Source of the DNA: Amanita rubescens
Lineage: Eukaryota; Basidiomycota; Agaricomycetes; Agaricales; Amanitaceae
Reading direction: 5' to 3'
Assembly: GCA_015039365.1 (NCBI GenBank)
Contig: WION01000004.1
Coordinates: 868,001 to 932,000, forward strand
DNA: 64,000 bases
Shown here: piece after piece, positions 50,652 to 62,320 of the stretch
Layout of the letters: each line of letters starts with the position of its first letter
How positions within the stretch are numbered: position 1 is the first letter of the stretch
Program-made: the position numbers and the translations under genes
The notes under the pieces: model-generated
What the model was told of the DNA's origin: nothing
Seen by the model: only the letters and a program-made list of their open reading frames with translations
The model's database searches: none

Positions 50652-51459
50652 TCCATTGGCTATATGCAAGCCATCTAATTCTCGCATCTCCGTCAGCGTT
50701 ACGGAGATGCGATCCGATGCCTATTTATCACCAGTCCAGAACTACTTGCTTTACGAAGGGATAGATTCCAGCCGATAAACCCCAGCTACCGTCAGCGATT
50801 CCCGTCTCCATATCCCCCCCGTCCATTCTGCTTGCAGTCCTACGCCACCATTGCAATGTTGCTGGTATCTCCCCCCCTCGTTGCATGATTTTTGGATTTG
50901 TAATCATATACGTCTTTTTTGTGTTGGGGCAACCTTTGTAGTACAGTTCCCTATTCTCACTCCTCATCCAGACTTGCTATCTATCTTTCCTTTTGCGGTC
51001 GCTATCAATGCCAGACTTTCCCATCTTTTTTTTCTCTTTTACACGAGGCCTCATGATATATCTTCTACCGAAGCATACTTTTAATTTTGGAGTACCCGCA
51101 TCAACTCTCATCAGCTCTCATTGCCACTGACGAATACCAAATCTTTTTGAATTGCACCCCTGCCAAGTTATCACACTGCTGTGCACATTGCCGAATTGCC
51201 GTGGAATCGAGAATACGAAACACTCTTGACTCTGGGAATGTTTTCCTATTGCCATGTTGGGCTCCCTTTCCTAAAAAAGATGCGAATTAAATTGTTTTGA
51301 AAACGAAAAAAAGGTCCAGTGAGGTATATGGGTGAATATAAACCGTATAGCTACGTGTATGGGATAAATTACAGATGGAAAATGCGGAGAATGGCAAAGG
51401 TGGGTTTTGTTCAGCATGAACAGAGCACAGAGAAAGAATAATGTAACCTAACATGCGCA
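50652..51459. other. Spacer between convergent PPZ and GT31-like genes
   Basis: 808 bp, T-rich, with only short chance reading frames. No RNA gene, repeat or regulatory site recognised; 3' UTRs presumably. Confidence 0.6.
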
Positions 51460-53696
51460 TTAACGCATGTGCCAGCTTCTGAAGCGTAGAGATTCTCGTT
51501 GGGTAGCATATGAAGATGTTATTGAACTTGTGCCGGGAATAGCGGAAGATTGTCCAGATTCATGCCGTCGATCCTCGGATGATCTGTACTTTTCGAATTC
51601 TGACATCTCTTCGCCTTCCAGAAGGCTTGATGCCGTCTCCAAAAACCACATGCGCTTCTTGACAAAGTGCACGACGATGGTGCCGCCGATTCGTGCGCCT
51701 TCATATCTTCTACTTCTGCCTTCCCGATGTGACCATGCGTATTCAGGAGCTACAGGACGACCTAATTCAAATCAGCATGGGAATTGATGGAGAATAGATC
51801 GTGCCAACCTTCGCGAAGCATTGACATTTCACTTCCTTCCACGAGAGCTTCAACGCTGTGTTCTATGGAAAGTCCAGCGACAGGAGGTATGTAGCGGCTT
51901 CTAAAAGATGAAACGGTCGAACGGGACCATGAGGCGGGAGGAGAGGTAGTTATGCCCGTAGACGAAAACAGATGCTGGTCTATGATAGACTGCCCAAGAG
52001 CAGGTCCAAGACTCTGCTTTATCCGAGTCACCTCCGAAGGGAATAGGAAACCGTGAGAATACCTAAAACAGTTCAAGAGCTGAATTACATAGGAAAAAGA
52101 TGCACCTACACAGTACCGGATCGCGGGTGGTCATATATCCAACAACGTTCGCTGGTCCATCTGATGTCTGAGGCATTCGGATGCATTTTCATCCACTTGG
52201 CAGTCTGTTTATCCTCAGCACCTCTGGTAAAACCTTGGATTGTCGGTTCAACAGCCACCCATTTAACCAAACTCCAGCTGAGGCCATATAACTCGCCCGC
52301 CATGAATTGGTGTAGACGGTTGGTAACAAGGTATCCCCAATATATCAAAGGATCTTTTTCCGGCCGAAGGGCCGAATCGGATTCAATAGGTGATTGCGCA
52401 GATGAAGTGGAATTTGTGCCAGGTAGATTCTCGGACGTAGAGAGTGGTTTGTTGTACAACTCGTATCGCAGACGTGCTTCCAGTTCGGCAAGCATAACAA
52501 ACGAGTCGTCGTCGACCTTGAGAACGTAATCCGGCCGAACCCAGGATCTGGCATTACCAGATTGCCTATCCTGCCAGGCGAGGTATGGATCATGTGGTGA
52601 GAGAGCAGGTGGCGATGCGGTGTCGTCAAAATAAGTATAGTGTGGTAGCGATAGGTGCGTTGTCGAACGATTGTAGATAGGAGGAACCCAGGCATCAATG
52701 GCGGCCCAGGTGAAGTAAGTGTAAGTTTTTCCGCTGTTCATATTTTCCGTAACGGGTAAGATGATAATATCATTATAAGCTATCAAGAATTTCAGAAATT
52801 AATTGATGGCAAGGATAAACTGTATGACGTACTGGCCATTTCAAGCTTGATGCGTCGTTCATAATCTTTACGGGGCTGGCCTAGAATAAATCGAACAACA
52901 GTCCTTGACGTGCCTGCACTGCCGTCGCCATCGCCTGCCCCGTTCCTGCTTCGCGGGTGGCTAGCCCAGGTGGTTCGAATGAGCATGCGCCGCTCGAAGG
53001 CAGAATCGATTGAGAAGACTCCAACGAATAATCCGGCTGGTGGTAGGTCATCAAGATGAGTTGCATTGAAAAGGGGATATGAGCTTCCGGTAGTAGCATT
53101 GATGCTATTTAAGGCCGAATAAGAGACTAGCTCTGGTGCGGCGCAATAGGCTCGCCACGGAAGGGGTTCTTTGTCTGGGTTCAATATGTATATGAGCAAT
53201 AGAGTTAGAAGGAGGCCAAAAACGCAGAGTGAGATGAGAGTGAGAACCTGTGCAGTCGAAGGCTGAGCAAAAAGACGAGAGGCAGATGGCATAAACGTAC
53301 GACGGTGACCGGACGACCTGGAACAAACGGAAGACGAAGAAAACGCCTCGTCCAACGTTTGGCACATCTAGCGAACCTCGAACGCGGACGTCGCCTTCCC
53401 TGAGACCACCAAAATCCCCTGTCTTCCCTCCACCAAAAATTGGGGCGAGATGAGAGCCGAAGATAGGGAGGATCTACATCGCTCTCGGAGTCTGAAGTGC
53501 AAGAGAGCTGAGAAGAAAAGTAGGCGAGATTTGGAGAAGGAGGATGTGAGGGTAGAGGGGTGGTATTGGTGGATGATGGGGGCATATGGGTGCCTTGCTC
53601 GTCGTCTTCAGAGTCTTCGTCGTCGTAGACGGCGCTGGGGACGCGGTCGAGCCTGTAGGCGCGGTGACGGCTTGTGTTAAAAGCCATAGGGAGCAA
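51460..53696 (-). CDS. Galactosyltransferase-like protein, GT31 family
   Basis: A probable Golgi type II membrane glycosyltransferase. The cytosolic N-terminus is acidic then Arg-rich (about 53690-53340). One TM segment reads LTLISLCVFGLLLTLLLIYI. The lumenal part has GLFVGVFSIDSAFERRMLIR, TTW, the metal-binding VLKVDDDSFVML (DxD-like) and YWGYLVTNRLHQFMAGELYG. It ends with GGTIVVHFVKKRMWFLE and a charged tail. Introns include a short one of 38 nt before the TM exon and one with donor gttggc near 51797. The start at 53696 is chosen; 53687 is equal. Sugar and acceptor are unknown. Confidence 0.85.
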
Positions 53697-53715
53697 AGTG
53701 TGCGCAGGCGCTTCT

Positions 53716-53721
53716 CACGTG
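53716..53721. promoter_or_regulatory. CACGTG motif upstream of GT31-like gene
   Basis: E-box 20 bp upstream of the GT31-like start, in the 56-bp gap before the glutathione transferase stop. Confidence 0.4.
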
Positions 53722-53752
53722 GATCCTACTATTACTAAAATTGGCTAATCCA

Positions 53753-55035
53753 TTAATGCAATCCCGCTCCGTAAACTCTTTGCCATCCTCCTCGCCCTCG
53801 CGCTGCCTCCCAATATTCTCCCACTCGTCCAAGTTCACCATCTAGCTCTAATCTATGAGCCAGCTTATTCACCGCGCTGGGTCCGTCATCCTCCACCGTC
53901 GCACCCGAAAGGTGCAAAACCCTGGCCAACCATGCGATCAGGTGTACATCAGATATGCTAAATTGGTCACCTGAACAAGTCAGTATCACCTGCGCATGCC
54001 AACAACCACACACTTACCCAAAACGAATGGACCACGTATCTCCTTACTCAGCTTCAGGATCACAGCTTTCAAGTCCTGTCCCCATGCTTTGGCTGCCATG
54101 CTGAAGAATTCTTCCCTCCTATGCTTCCCTTCGGGTGCCAACTTTAACGTCGGCGTTTCCGCTTCGCTCAGCACAGCATACCACTTGTCCTGCTCAGCCT
54201 TCCCCTCGTTCCACAACTTGACAACCTTATCAGTCACATGCAATCTACCAGCTTCTGCATCGCTCAAATGCTTCTCTAGAGCTGCACGCTTTCCGATAAT
54301 CCCAGGCAAAACTATCTTGGCTAGCTCTCGCAATGACCTTTCATCATGCGCATTCACATATAGCAAATGATTGGGATCTGCGACGTCAGAGTGCAGAAGC
54401 GCGATGATTTGATTGCTGACATCGGTAAACTCGATCGTAGCCGGAGTAAGCGAAGGTGCCGGCGCAGTTGACGTCGTACGGGTGGCAGATCTCATGGATC
54501 TGGATTTGTCCAAAAATTCCACGATTGTCTAACGAATCGTGAGGACAGACATAAATCTCTAGCACAGCGATGGACCTTTGAATCCGTGATCGCTTTGTAA
54601 CGGCTCTCAACCTCTTCAGACAAGGTATTCTCCAAAGGCACTACCAATGCAGGGACAGTGGCTAAGATAAATCATGAGTGCTGGCTAATGGTTTGTTTCA
54701 CTGTTCAACCTTTGGGATTGATGCGTAGATAAGCGACGTCATAATTCTCTCCTTTATCTAGGGGGCAGATCAGCGCATGTCGCAGCGCATACAATCACAC
54801 TCACAAAGATCAACCGATTTCAGATCAACTTCGTCACTGCCGTATCCTTTCTCTTCTCTGGGATACGAATGTGGGATCGATGTCAGCGGAACTTTAGATA
54901 CTTACAACACAAGTAGAGCTGATAGGATGATGCGATGATGTTGTATGTAACTGAACATAAGAAAGATGATTTACCGACGGATGACCAGACAGATGCGGGA
55001 GAATAGTACAAAACAGCTTTGGGGACTTTGGACAT
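53753..55035 (-). CDS. Glutathione S-transferase-like protein
   Basis: A two-domain GST of a fungal class, for conjugation or redox work in the cytosol. The N-terminal thioredoxin-like part reads KAVLYYSPASVWSSVALLVL, EEKGYGSDEVDLKSVDL, then NPKATVPALVVPL. The C-terminal helical part has TIVEFLDKSRS, LWNEGKAEQDKWYAVL and FSISDVHLIAWLARVL. The cis-Pro (TVPAL) is present. A small exon (about 13 nt, CTCTACTTGTGTT) carries ALLVL. Six or so exons join in frame. The start at 55035 (MSKVPKAVLYY) is by frame and fit. The exact class is not assigned. Confidence 0.85.
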
Positions 55036-55088
55036 GGAGGGCAGAGTATGACGTACTCGATAAGCTGCGAATTACACTCTCAGAGCAC

Positions 55089-55094
55089 ACGTGA
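55089..55094. promoter_or_regulatory. CACGTG between GST and CS/SGS protein starts
   Basis: E-box in the 122-bp gap between divergent starts, 54 bp from one and 64 bp from the other. Confidence 0.5.
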
Positions 55095-55157
55095 TTACTG
55101 ATTAGATCGAATAGAATGTACTCGAAACCATACAACTAGTATACTCCTCTGCTCATC

Positions 55158-55911
55158 ATGACAACTCTAAAGTACGTACGCCCTACATGTCTCTGTTTTT
55201 CTTCTTAACACCCGTAAAAGATACGAATTTTATGAATCCGACGAATACCTCGTCGTTACTGTGTTCGACCGTGGGGCAGACCCGACATGTGTTTCCATCA
55301 AGTTCGAGCCTAGGAGAGTACGTGCTCCATATCATCGACATTTTAATCACAGCCTGACCCATTCCCAGCTTTCATACATGAACGGAGACAACAAGACTCT
55401 TGTGCTCGAGCCCCTTAAAGGACAAATCAATACTGAGGCTAGTAATTTCACCATAGGGAGAGTCAAGGTCGAGATCAGGCTCGTGAAACTTGCCACTGGA
55501 AGGTGGAATGATCTTATCGGCGATGAACCTGACCGTAAGTTTTCTGTAACGAGATTGGTATCAAACATGTCTCAAATCGCAACATCAGTCCTCGCGAAGA
55601 TACCGCAACCAACTCCAGCGGTCGCAGAAGCCAGAAAAGAGAAGAAGAACTGGGAGGGTATCACCACAGATATGCTCAAGTCAGAAAAGGAGACAACGAT
55701 CGAAGAAGATCCCAACGTTGGGGGTGACTCGACTCTCAATTCGTTCTTTCAAAAGATCTTTGCCGATTCGGATGAGGATACAAAGCGAGCCATGATGAAG
55801 AGTTTCCAAGAGAGTGGAGGGACGACACTCAGCACCAATTGGGCAGATGTTAAGAAGGGTAGGGTGCCCGTCAAACCTCCCTCGGGCTCTGAGGAGAAGA
55901 AGTGGGATTAA
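55158..55911 (+). CDS. CS and SGS domain protein, SGT1-like, short form
   Basis: Related to SGT1, the Hsp90 co-chaperone for SCF ligases and kinetochores. The N-terminal CS domain reads YEFYESDEYLVVTVFDRG then LEPLKGQINTEASNFTIG and VEIRLVK. The C-terminal SGS part has NWEGITTDML, DSTLNSFFQKIFADSDEDTK and GTTLSTNWADVKKG. There is no N-terminal TPR domain, unlike full SGT1. Three introns in frame. Only 41 bp separate its stop from the DHFR start. Confidence 0.9.
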
Positions 55912-55928
55912 TATCGATAGTCTTGTAA

Positions 55929-56604
<676 letters not shown>

Positions 56605-56620
56605 AGTACATCCACTACAT

Positions 56621-56916
56621 TTAGCCTTGTCGCTGAGGACCCATCAGCAAACGGGTATGGAAATATCAGAAGCACAACAAACCTGTTTGTGCTTTGGATT
56701 TCTAGAACACACGACGTAAACGCGGCCTTTCCGCCTGACAATACTGCATCCATCGCACATGAGCTTGACGGAAGACCGAACTTTCATGCCCCGTGATAAC
56801 TCCGGGGTTCGTACGGGAGTTGGGCAAATGTGGTGAGGTTGGTGTGCATGGGGTACTGCAGCGACCCGAAGTCGCGCTAGAAGAGGTCTACTCGATACAA
56901 GGAGCGCACGGAGCAT
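56621..56916 (-). CDS. Mitochondrial ribosomal protein bL36m
   Basis: The smallest large-subunit ribosomal protein, here with an N-terminal mitochondrial import signal ([20 protein letters not shown]). The core is [20 protein letters not shown] then [13 protein letters not shown], with the zinc ligands C-x2-C...C-x4-H. A final intron of about 50 nt precedes a small exon coding RQG and the stop at 56621-56623. Without that intron the frame runs to a non-conserved end. Confidence 0.95.
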
Positions 56917-56950
56917 TTTGCGAGGTGACGGTTTTTGGCACAGTGGTCGT

Positions 56951-56956
56951 CACGTG
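56951..56956. promoter_or_regulatory. CACGTG between bL36m and DMT transporter starts
   Basis: E-box 35 bp from the bL36m start and 84 bp from the transporter start. Confidence 0.45.
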
Positions 56957-57039
56957 CGCTGTAGCACTCGAGTCCCGGTCTTGATGCGCGCCAGTTCCAG
57001 CCGAACAACAGGACTCCCGCCATTGCCGCATAGGATTAG

Positions 57040-58564
57040 ATGCCTACTGGGCAAGACTCTTACCATGCGCCTCCCTTAGGTGGAACACTCGCCGTCGTCA
57101 TATTCGCCCTCACACTCATAGCGTTCGTTGTCGAAAGCCAGCTTACCCAGGTATTATTTACTGTGCTCGACCGTTTCACCAGTCTCACAAGTACTTTCGG
57201 CTGCTAGTATGTCCAGACAACGTTGGGATATAGACAACCATTTTTTATCTTGTGCGCGTCTTTCTTTTCCTGTGTAACCAGCTAATGGTCTACCTAGCTA
57301 CCTCGTGCATTCATCATTTACTGTGATATTTCCACTGCATATCTTATACCTCACGTCAAGATCAGGATACACTAGATCCGCCCTATTGAAAGGCCTATCC
57401 CTCGCTATAACCGAACATCTTTCTTCATCCGAAACGTCCACTTCCTTTCCATACTATTCCTTCGCCCGCGTATCTTTGCTTTTGTTTTTTGGACTTACAT
57501 GTCCCGCGCTTCTGTGGTTTGCTGCAGTTTCACTTGCTTCGTGAGTGATTCGTTCCTGTTTCACATGGACGTTCCTCATCAGCCCCTCTAGGTTAAGTGA
57601 TGTCACTGGTACGCAGGCTCATTGACGCTGTTCGCCTCATGCTCAACAAGATTTCAGCTATCTGGAATACAAATGCCTTCTTTGCATACGTCTTCACTGT
57701 GAAATTCCTACATTTGCCTTGGGAAAGCAGGCGGTTACTCGCGGTGTTACTTGCAACGTTAGGTGTCATGGTCGTCGTCTATGGAGGAAGCTCCCAACCG
57801 GGGTCTTCAGAATCGCAAGATATCTACCATTCAGCCCAAGATCAGCACAAAGCCTTCAGCCCCTTTGGTTGGTGATCTGCTAACCTTGGGTGCAGTCGGT
57901 CGGATATGGACTATACCAAGTCCTGTACAAGAAATATGCCGCTCTGCCCTCAGATCCGGAGCTAGTTTCTGAAGAGAGTTACCATCCAATTCGGGATGAT
58001 TACGCAGAGATAAGCTCTGGAGAAGCTAGCTTGGCTGAAAGCTGTCAAGGCAGATATAGTCTATCCGCCACCTTTCGGTCTTCATCCCAACCTGTTGGCT
58101 TCTTTCGTCGGGCTTCTCACGATCACTCTTCTTTGGATTCCTTTACCCTTATTGCATTACTCTGGAATCGAAAGGTTCGAATTGCCTAGCAACTTGACGA
58201 CGACTGTTGCTATCGCCGGAATCGCTGCGAGCGGAATTGTTTTTAACGCGGGATTTTTGGCAAGTGCTAGATGACTTCATCAGAGATCCTTCCAACTAAA
58301 TTTGCTATTTTATAAGGTCTTACTAGGAATATGGGGGCCCATAATCACATCTGTGGGCAATCTGCTGACGATCGTCTTGGTCACTATATCTGATGTGAGT
58401 GCGACCTGCCATTTCCGACCTTGTTTACCAAACGATGCAGATCGTTTTCGGTGCTGGCATTGAGAACTTTACGATATGGAGTTTCAGTGGGGTGCAGTGT
58501 GATCACAGCAGCATTCGGTGTTTTGGTTTACGATATGTACAAAAAGGGTTCGGGCATAGCTTAG
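57040..58564 (+). CDS. DMT-superfamily membrane transporter (SLC35F-like)
   Basis: A drug/metabolite-type transporter with about ten TM helices; substrate unknown. Exons give GTLAVVIFALTLIAFVVES, QPFFILYLVHSSFTVIFPLH, IWNTNAFFAYVFTVKFL, WESRRLLAVLLATLGVMVVV, GDLLTLGA, YGLYQVLYKKYAALP, HPNLLASFVGLLTITLLW, GIAASGIVFNAGFL and GPIITSVGNLLTIVL. The last intron but one (58260-58316) is GC-AG. The frame breaks four times: between about 57830 and 57865, at about 57895-57903, at about 58030-58045, and at the G4 at 58489-58492. Each time one base is too many. It could be a pseudogene, but the conserved blocks are clean. Confidence 0.82.
58260..58316 (+). other. GC-AG intron in DMT transporter gene
   Basis: GGATTTTTG/gcaagt with acceptor taag gives GFLVLLGIWGP. 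The downstream GT gives the wrong phase. Confidence 0.8.
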
Positions 58565-58634
58565 TCTGTACTTCATATCTTACAGAATGATTAATATCCA
58601 GTCCAAATATGCAAAGAGACTCCCGCGATTTTCT

Positions 58635-59825
58635 TCAGTTGTCCGGAGATGGAATGGGTATTGACGACTGATAGCGCCCTATCACGGATCGCCTAATGAT
58701 ACCCTGCCAGCTCCTGAACCATTCACCTTCTCTGACGCCCACCGTCTTACCCGGCTGCTCGCTCGAATAGGAAGGCAGGTCATCTCCTATTGGCATGACC
58801 CGCTTGAGCCCATACGCCCCTCCACAAACCTCCCATCGGCCTCCACCGTGGAAACGTTTGTATAGCCAGATGAAAGGATATATGAGGAGAATTATGAGTA
58901 AAATCTTGATCCATATATTGGAGAGCATTCGTGAGAGCCTGCCGTGAGGCCGTATATAGACTTTAGAATTCTTAATATTAAAGTGCACCTTGACGTCGCC
59001 ATTGTACGGCGTCGAAGAGATCGTAGTACGGATAGCTTGTTCAAGCTGCCCAATATTCCAGCCATACAGAACCTGCGCGAATGTCATGAAAAGATGATAC
59101 CCCCATCTAGAGGAGACATACCTTTTCATACATAAATTCTTTTAAATGTTTTGGACTTGCACAGTATTCGTCGGCCCACTGCCTGAGGGTTTTGGACGAC
59201 TTGAGCGCCACAGCTTCATTGACTCCGAGAGACGGCGCGTCATCATGGGACCTTGAGATCCAAGGAGGCAGACCTTGTGTGGTACGTTCTGAACTCCACG
59301 CGTTATATTCCTTTGTTTCTGCGCTCTCGGCCGAGCGCCTTACACCTGTCAACGGTTCCTCAACTTCTCGCACCATGTTGCCTCTGTACGCAGGTTCGGT
59401 GTCTGCGACCGACCAATGTACTGGCCCACATGAATCGCTCTGGGGGCCAGTTGATGTAGGTAGTGATGGGTAGACATCAATAAAAAAGTTAAAATCTGTC
59501 ACAGTCTCGGTGTACGACTCCTGCGCGATCTCCGTACCACTCGAAGTCTGACGGGTGACGCTGCGGAAGCGAGTCTCGGAATGAGTGCCATGACAGTGCA
59601 GCTGATAATAAGGTGCCTGGAGGGACTGGGATAGAAGGAAGCGGTAGAGTGCTTCGCCTGAGTCTGATGTCAGTAAAAGCGAATAGGACGGGGCAAACTT
59701 GATACCAAACCATCGGTATTTAGGTGGTCGTCGTGCGAAACGACGGTGCCGTCACTTTTAATAACGAATTCGGCGTTGTAGGGGGTATAGTCTGGAGGAT
59801 TGACGGGGTCTGCAGGGGAGGACAT
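58635..59825 (-). CDS. Conserved protein with one TM segment, unknown function
   Basis: The N-terminus reads MSSPADPVNPPDYTPYNAEF, then an area with HCHGTHSETRFRSVTR and TVTDFNFFIDVYPSLP. A linker leads to TLRQWADEYCASPKHLKEF and VLYGWNIGQLEQAIRT. Near the C-terminus one hydrophobic helix (IKILLIILLIYPFIWLY) is followed by GGGRWEVCGGAYGL. I recall similar basidiomycete proteins but no function. Two introns, in frame. The start at 59825 lies 84 bp from the divergent Ser/Thr-rich gene. No break found. Confidence 0.75.
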
Positions 59826-59909
59826 GATCTTATTTGTAGTCCTCATGTAAGGTAATAAATAGGAGTTTGGCCGACCTGGCAGCGACTCATGCTCGGTTGA
59901 CCATACTTC

Positions 59910-61481
59910 ATGTCCTCCAACTCATCCGCCGCATCGTCCCCCGCGGCCACGACGTACGTCGCTCTATCTTCGCTGAACCAGTCACTGACTTGCCATAGCT
60001 CGGCATCCATTCCTCCCACGACTTCTCAAGCAACGGCCGAAAACAGTGCTTCCATTACAACATCATCGAGTGAAATGTCGACTTCCGCTTCCTCAACGGC
60101 ATTGACCTCTCCCTCGAACTCTGCGTCCTCTTCGCCTCCAACATCCGATTCTTCAAATTCAAGCGCTACCAGCTCAACAACAACAACAACAACAACAACA
60201 ACTTCATCTTCAACGACCTCAACGACCTCCTCAACGACCTCCTCAACTACTTCCTCAACCACCTCCACCTCCATTACTTCTACAACATCAACCGACCCCT
60301 CTACTTCTACTTCGACGACGACAACAACAACGACAACAACGACTCCTTCAAGTGTCGTCTTCACAACAACTTCGACACACACTCTTCCCGTGTACGCGTC
60401 AAGGCTCGTCATTCCCAGCAGCGCTAATTCCCTATTAGTGTCACTCTGCAAAGCACCGTTTTTATCACGACCACTAACGATAGGGGCTTGACAACCACAA
60501 CTGCTCTCAGTTCTTTTACTTCCATACTAACAACAACCGCGAGTAATGGCTCCATAATTACCGTAACCGAAATACAGGTCAATCCTACCTTGAATTCTAA
60601 TAATAAAGCAGAATCAGCAACTTCCGAGTAGGTGTATTCCTGCCAGCTATTTTAATCTGACCTAACATGAGCAGTTTCTTTTCAAATTCTGGCGCAGTGG
60701 CAGGAACGTTCATACTGGTAGGCCTTACTGCCGCATCCCTGTTGCTATGGATGATCTTCTTTCGTCCGACGCCGTCGAAGAAGACGCAGAATGGAGCATG
60801 ATTCCGCAGTCTCTGCCACTTTGGCTGCTGCAGGCCTTTATAGGACGCCCCTTGATGATGATGATGATGATGTCGACCAATCAAATGGGAGACATCGTAC
60901 ATCGCCGGAAGTTGAAATGAACGAACGCGGGAGCTCGAGAATAGGCATGCAATCGCAGCCCAGTAATGGCCGCACTGTCGGCTTATTTTGATGCCGCTGA
61001 GCCCGACAGTGGTGATCCCTTCAACCCGTTCACAGAATTTGGCGTTCCGTCCGGTAATAGAGATGGCTATGTGCCAGCGCGTGCCTCCAGCCCAGAAGAG
61101 CATTATCGCGATAGGCAGGGAAGCACAAGTACGGCGGGGTTTGTCATGGGCCACTCCGCGTCCGGTAGTTACGAGCCTCTGCTTGCTTCGTATTATCGCC
61201 AGTCGGCCGCGTCGCCTCCATCACCTACCGTCCCGCTCGCTAAAAATGCAGAACAAAGTAAAGAGGAAGTGCAGCCTCGCGAGAGCGAAAGGTCATCCGC
61301 GTATGATTCAGAAGACACGGACAAGCGCTTAGATCCAAATATTCACGCAAGACTTGACAGCGGTGGCGATAACGCGTCCGCTCGAGAGCCTCGGGATGAA
61401 GAAGATTATTCTAGGCCAGTTCTCTTGGTACGTGATCACACTCTAAATCCGGTGTCTAGTTGACAGGAAGATGCAAATTAG
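59910..61481 (+). CDS. Ser/Thr-rich surface protein with one TM segment
   Basis: A mucin-like stalk of Ser/Thr runs (59910-60400), then TVFITTTN and ITVTEI repeats. The TM segment is GAVAGTFILVGLTAASLLLW at about 60690-60750, followed by an Arg run and a cytosolic tail with MEHDSAVSATLAAAG and DDDDDD. This is the layout of wall-stress sensors and adhesins (Wsc/Mid2-like) but no sensor domain is seen. Two frame breaks, each one base too many: TTT at 60760-60762 before VRRRR, and G at 60977 between NGRT and SAYFDAAEP. The last exon is inferred (ending EDAN, TAG at 61479-61481); otherwise the stop is at 61463. There is no clear signal peptide. Confidence 0.78.
60174..60203. repeat. (ACA)n trinucleotide repeat coding poly-Thr
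   Basis: Ten or so ACA units in the stalk of the Ser/Thr-rich gene. A second, shorter run lies near 60320-60340. Such runs vary in length between strains. Confidence 0.8.
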
Positions 61482-62320
61482 GTCCGCAATCTCCCCGATG
61501 CATCCAGTCACGAGTCTTGATTTATTTCTGTATACTGTCTTTCCCTCGCCAAAAAAAAAAAACTCTCTTGTGAGTTACTGGACAATCTCTTATACTTTAT
61601 GTGCTCTACATATATATCTCTGTCTTGCATTTGGACCATACCACCACAACCTATGTAGCCGCTTCACTAGTAGTAATCTACATACCTTACACCGTTTTAG
61701 CATACCACACTGACCGTACTCGTACTGTATTTGGACATTAGGTTAGACGTTTATTCATTTCACTGGGTTCTTTGATTGATATGCATGCACATGGGCGGGC
61801 GTTCTTGGTTGGCATGTTTCAGCTGATGTTCCTCGTGGACGACATGACAGTCAACGGGCCACCTTACTTTAATGCCACACTGATCAAAGCATCAAAGTTT
61901 CAGTACTCACTAGCACTCGAGTCGCTGGATGTGCCTTGAAATCCAAAAACAGCTGACGGGCATCTTGTTCCGCATCCCATCGTTTGTGTACACTCGTGGG
62001 TCGAGACTTGGTGATTACCGAGGCGTAAACGTTAAACTCCAGCCGATGCAGACTCCATCAAAATGAGCCCCCAGATACGTTGGCACCGGTACCGCATGCT
62101 TCCCTATGTTTCCCAGCGGTCGTGTTAAAGTCACCGCGTTCATTCCCATCGCTTCAAGTAAGCACCGTTAGCATGGGAGGCGAATGCCAAGCGACGGGGA
62201 AAGATAGGGTTGAATGAATGGCTGATTTTGCAATGCATTTGCAATATGTACTAGTACACCTACATAAATTATCATAAAACACTGAGATCTTGTTATAATT
62301 CACATGTACATGGATGGTCA
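61482..62320. other. Spacer between two convergent Ser/Thr-rich genes
   Basis: 839 bp with an A11-type run near 61550 and only short chance frames. No gene or structure recognised. Confidence 0.6.

Noticed and set aside
53205..53367. Frame break in the GT31-like gene before its TM segment
   Set aside because: A 38-nt GT-AG intron (gtacgt...ctcag) restores the frame and the TM segment.
60026..60451. Minus-strand reading frame of about 140 codons rich in Val and Glu
   Set aside because: It is the mirror of the ACA/TCA repeats in the Ser/Thr stalk; low complexity, no homologue recalled.
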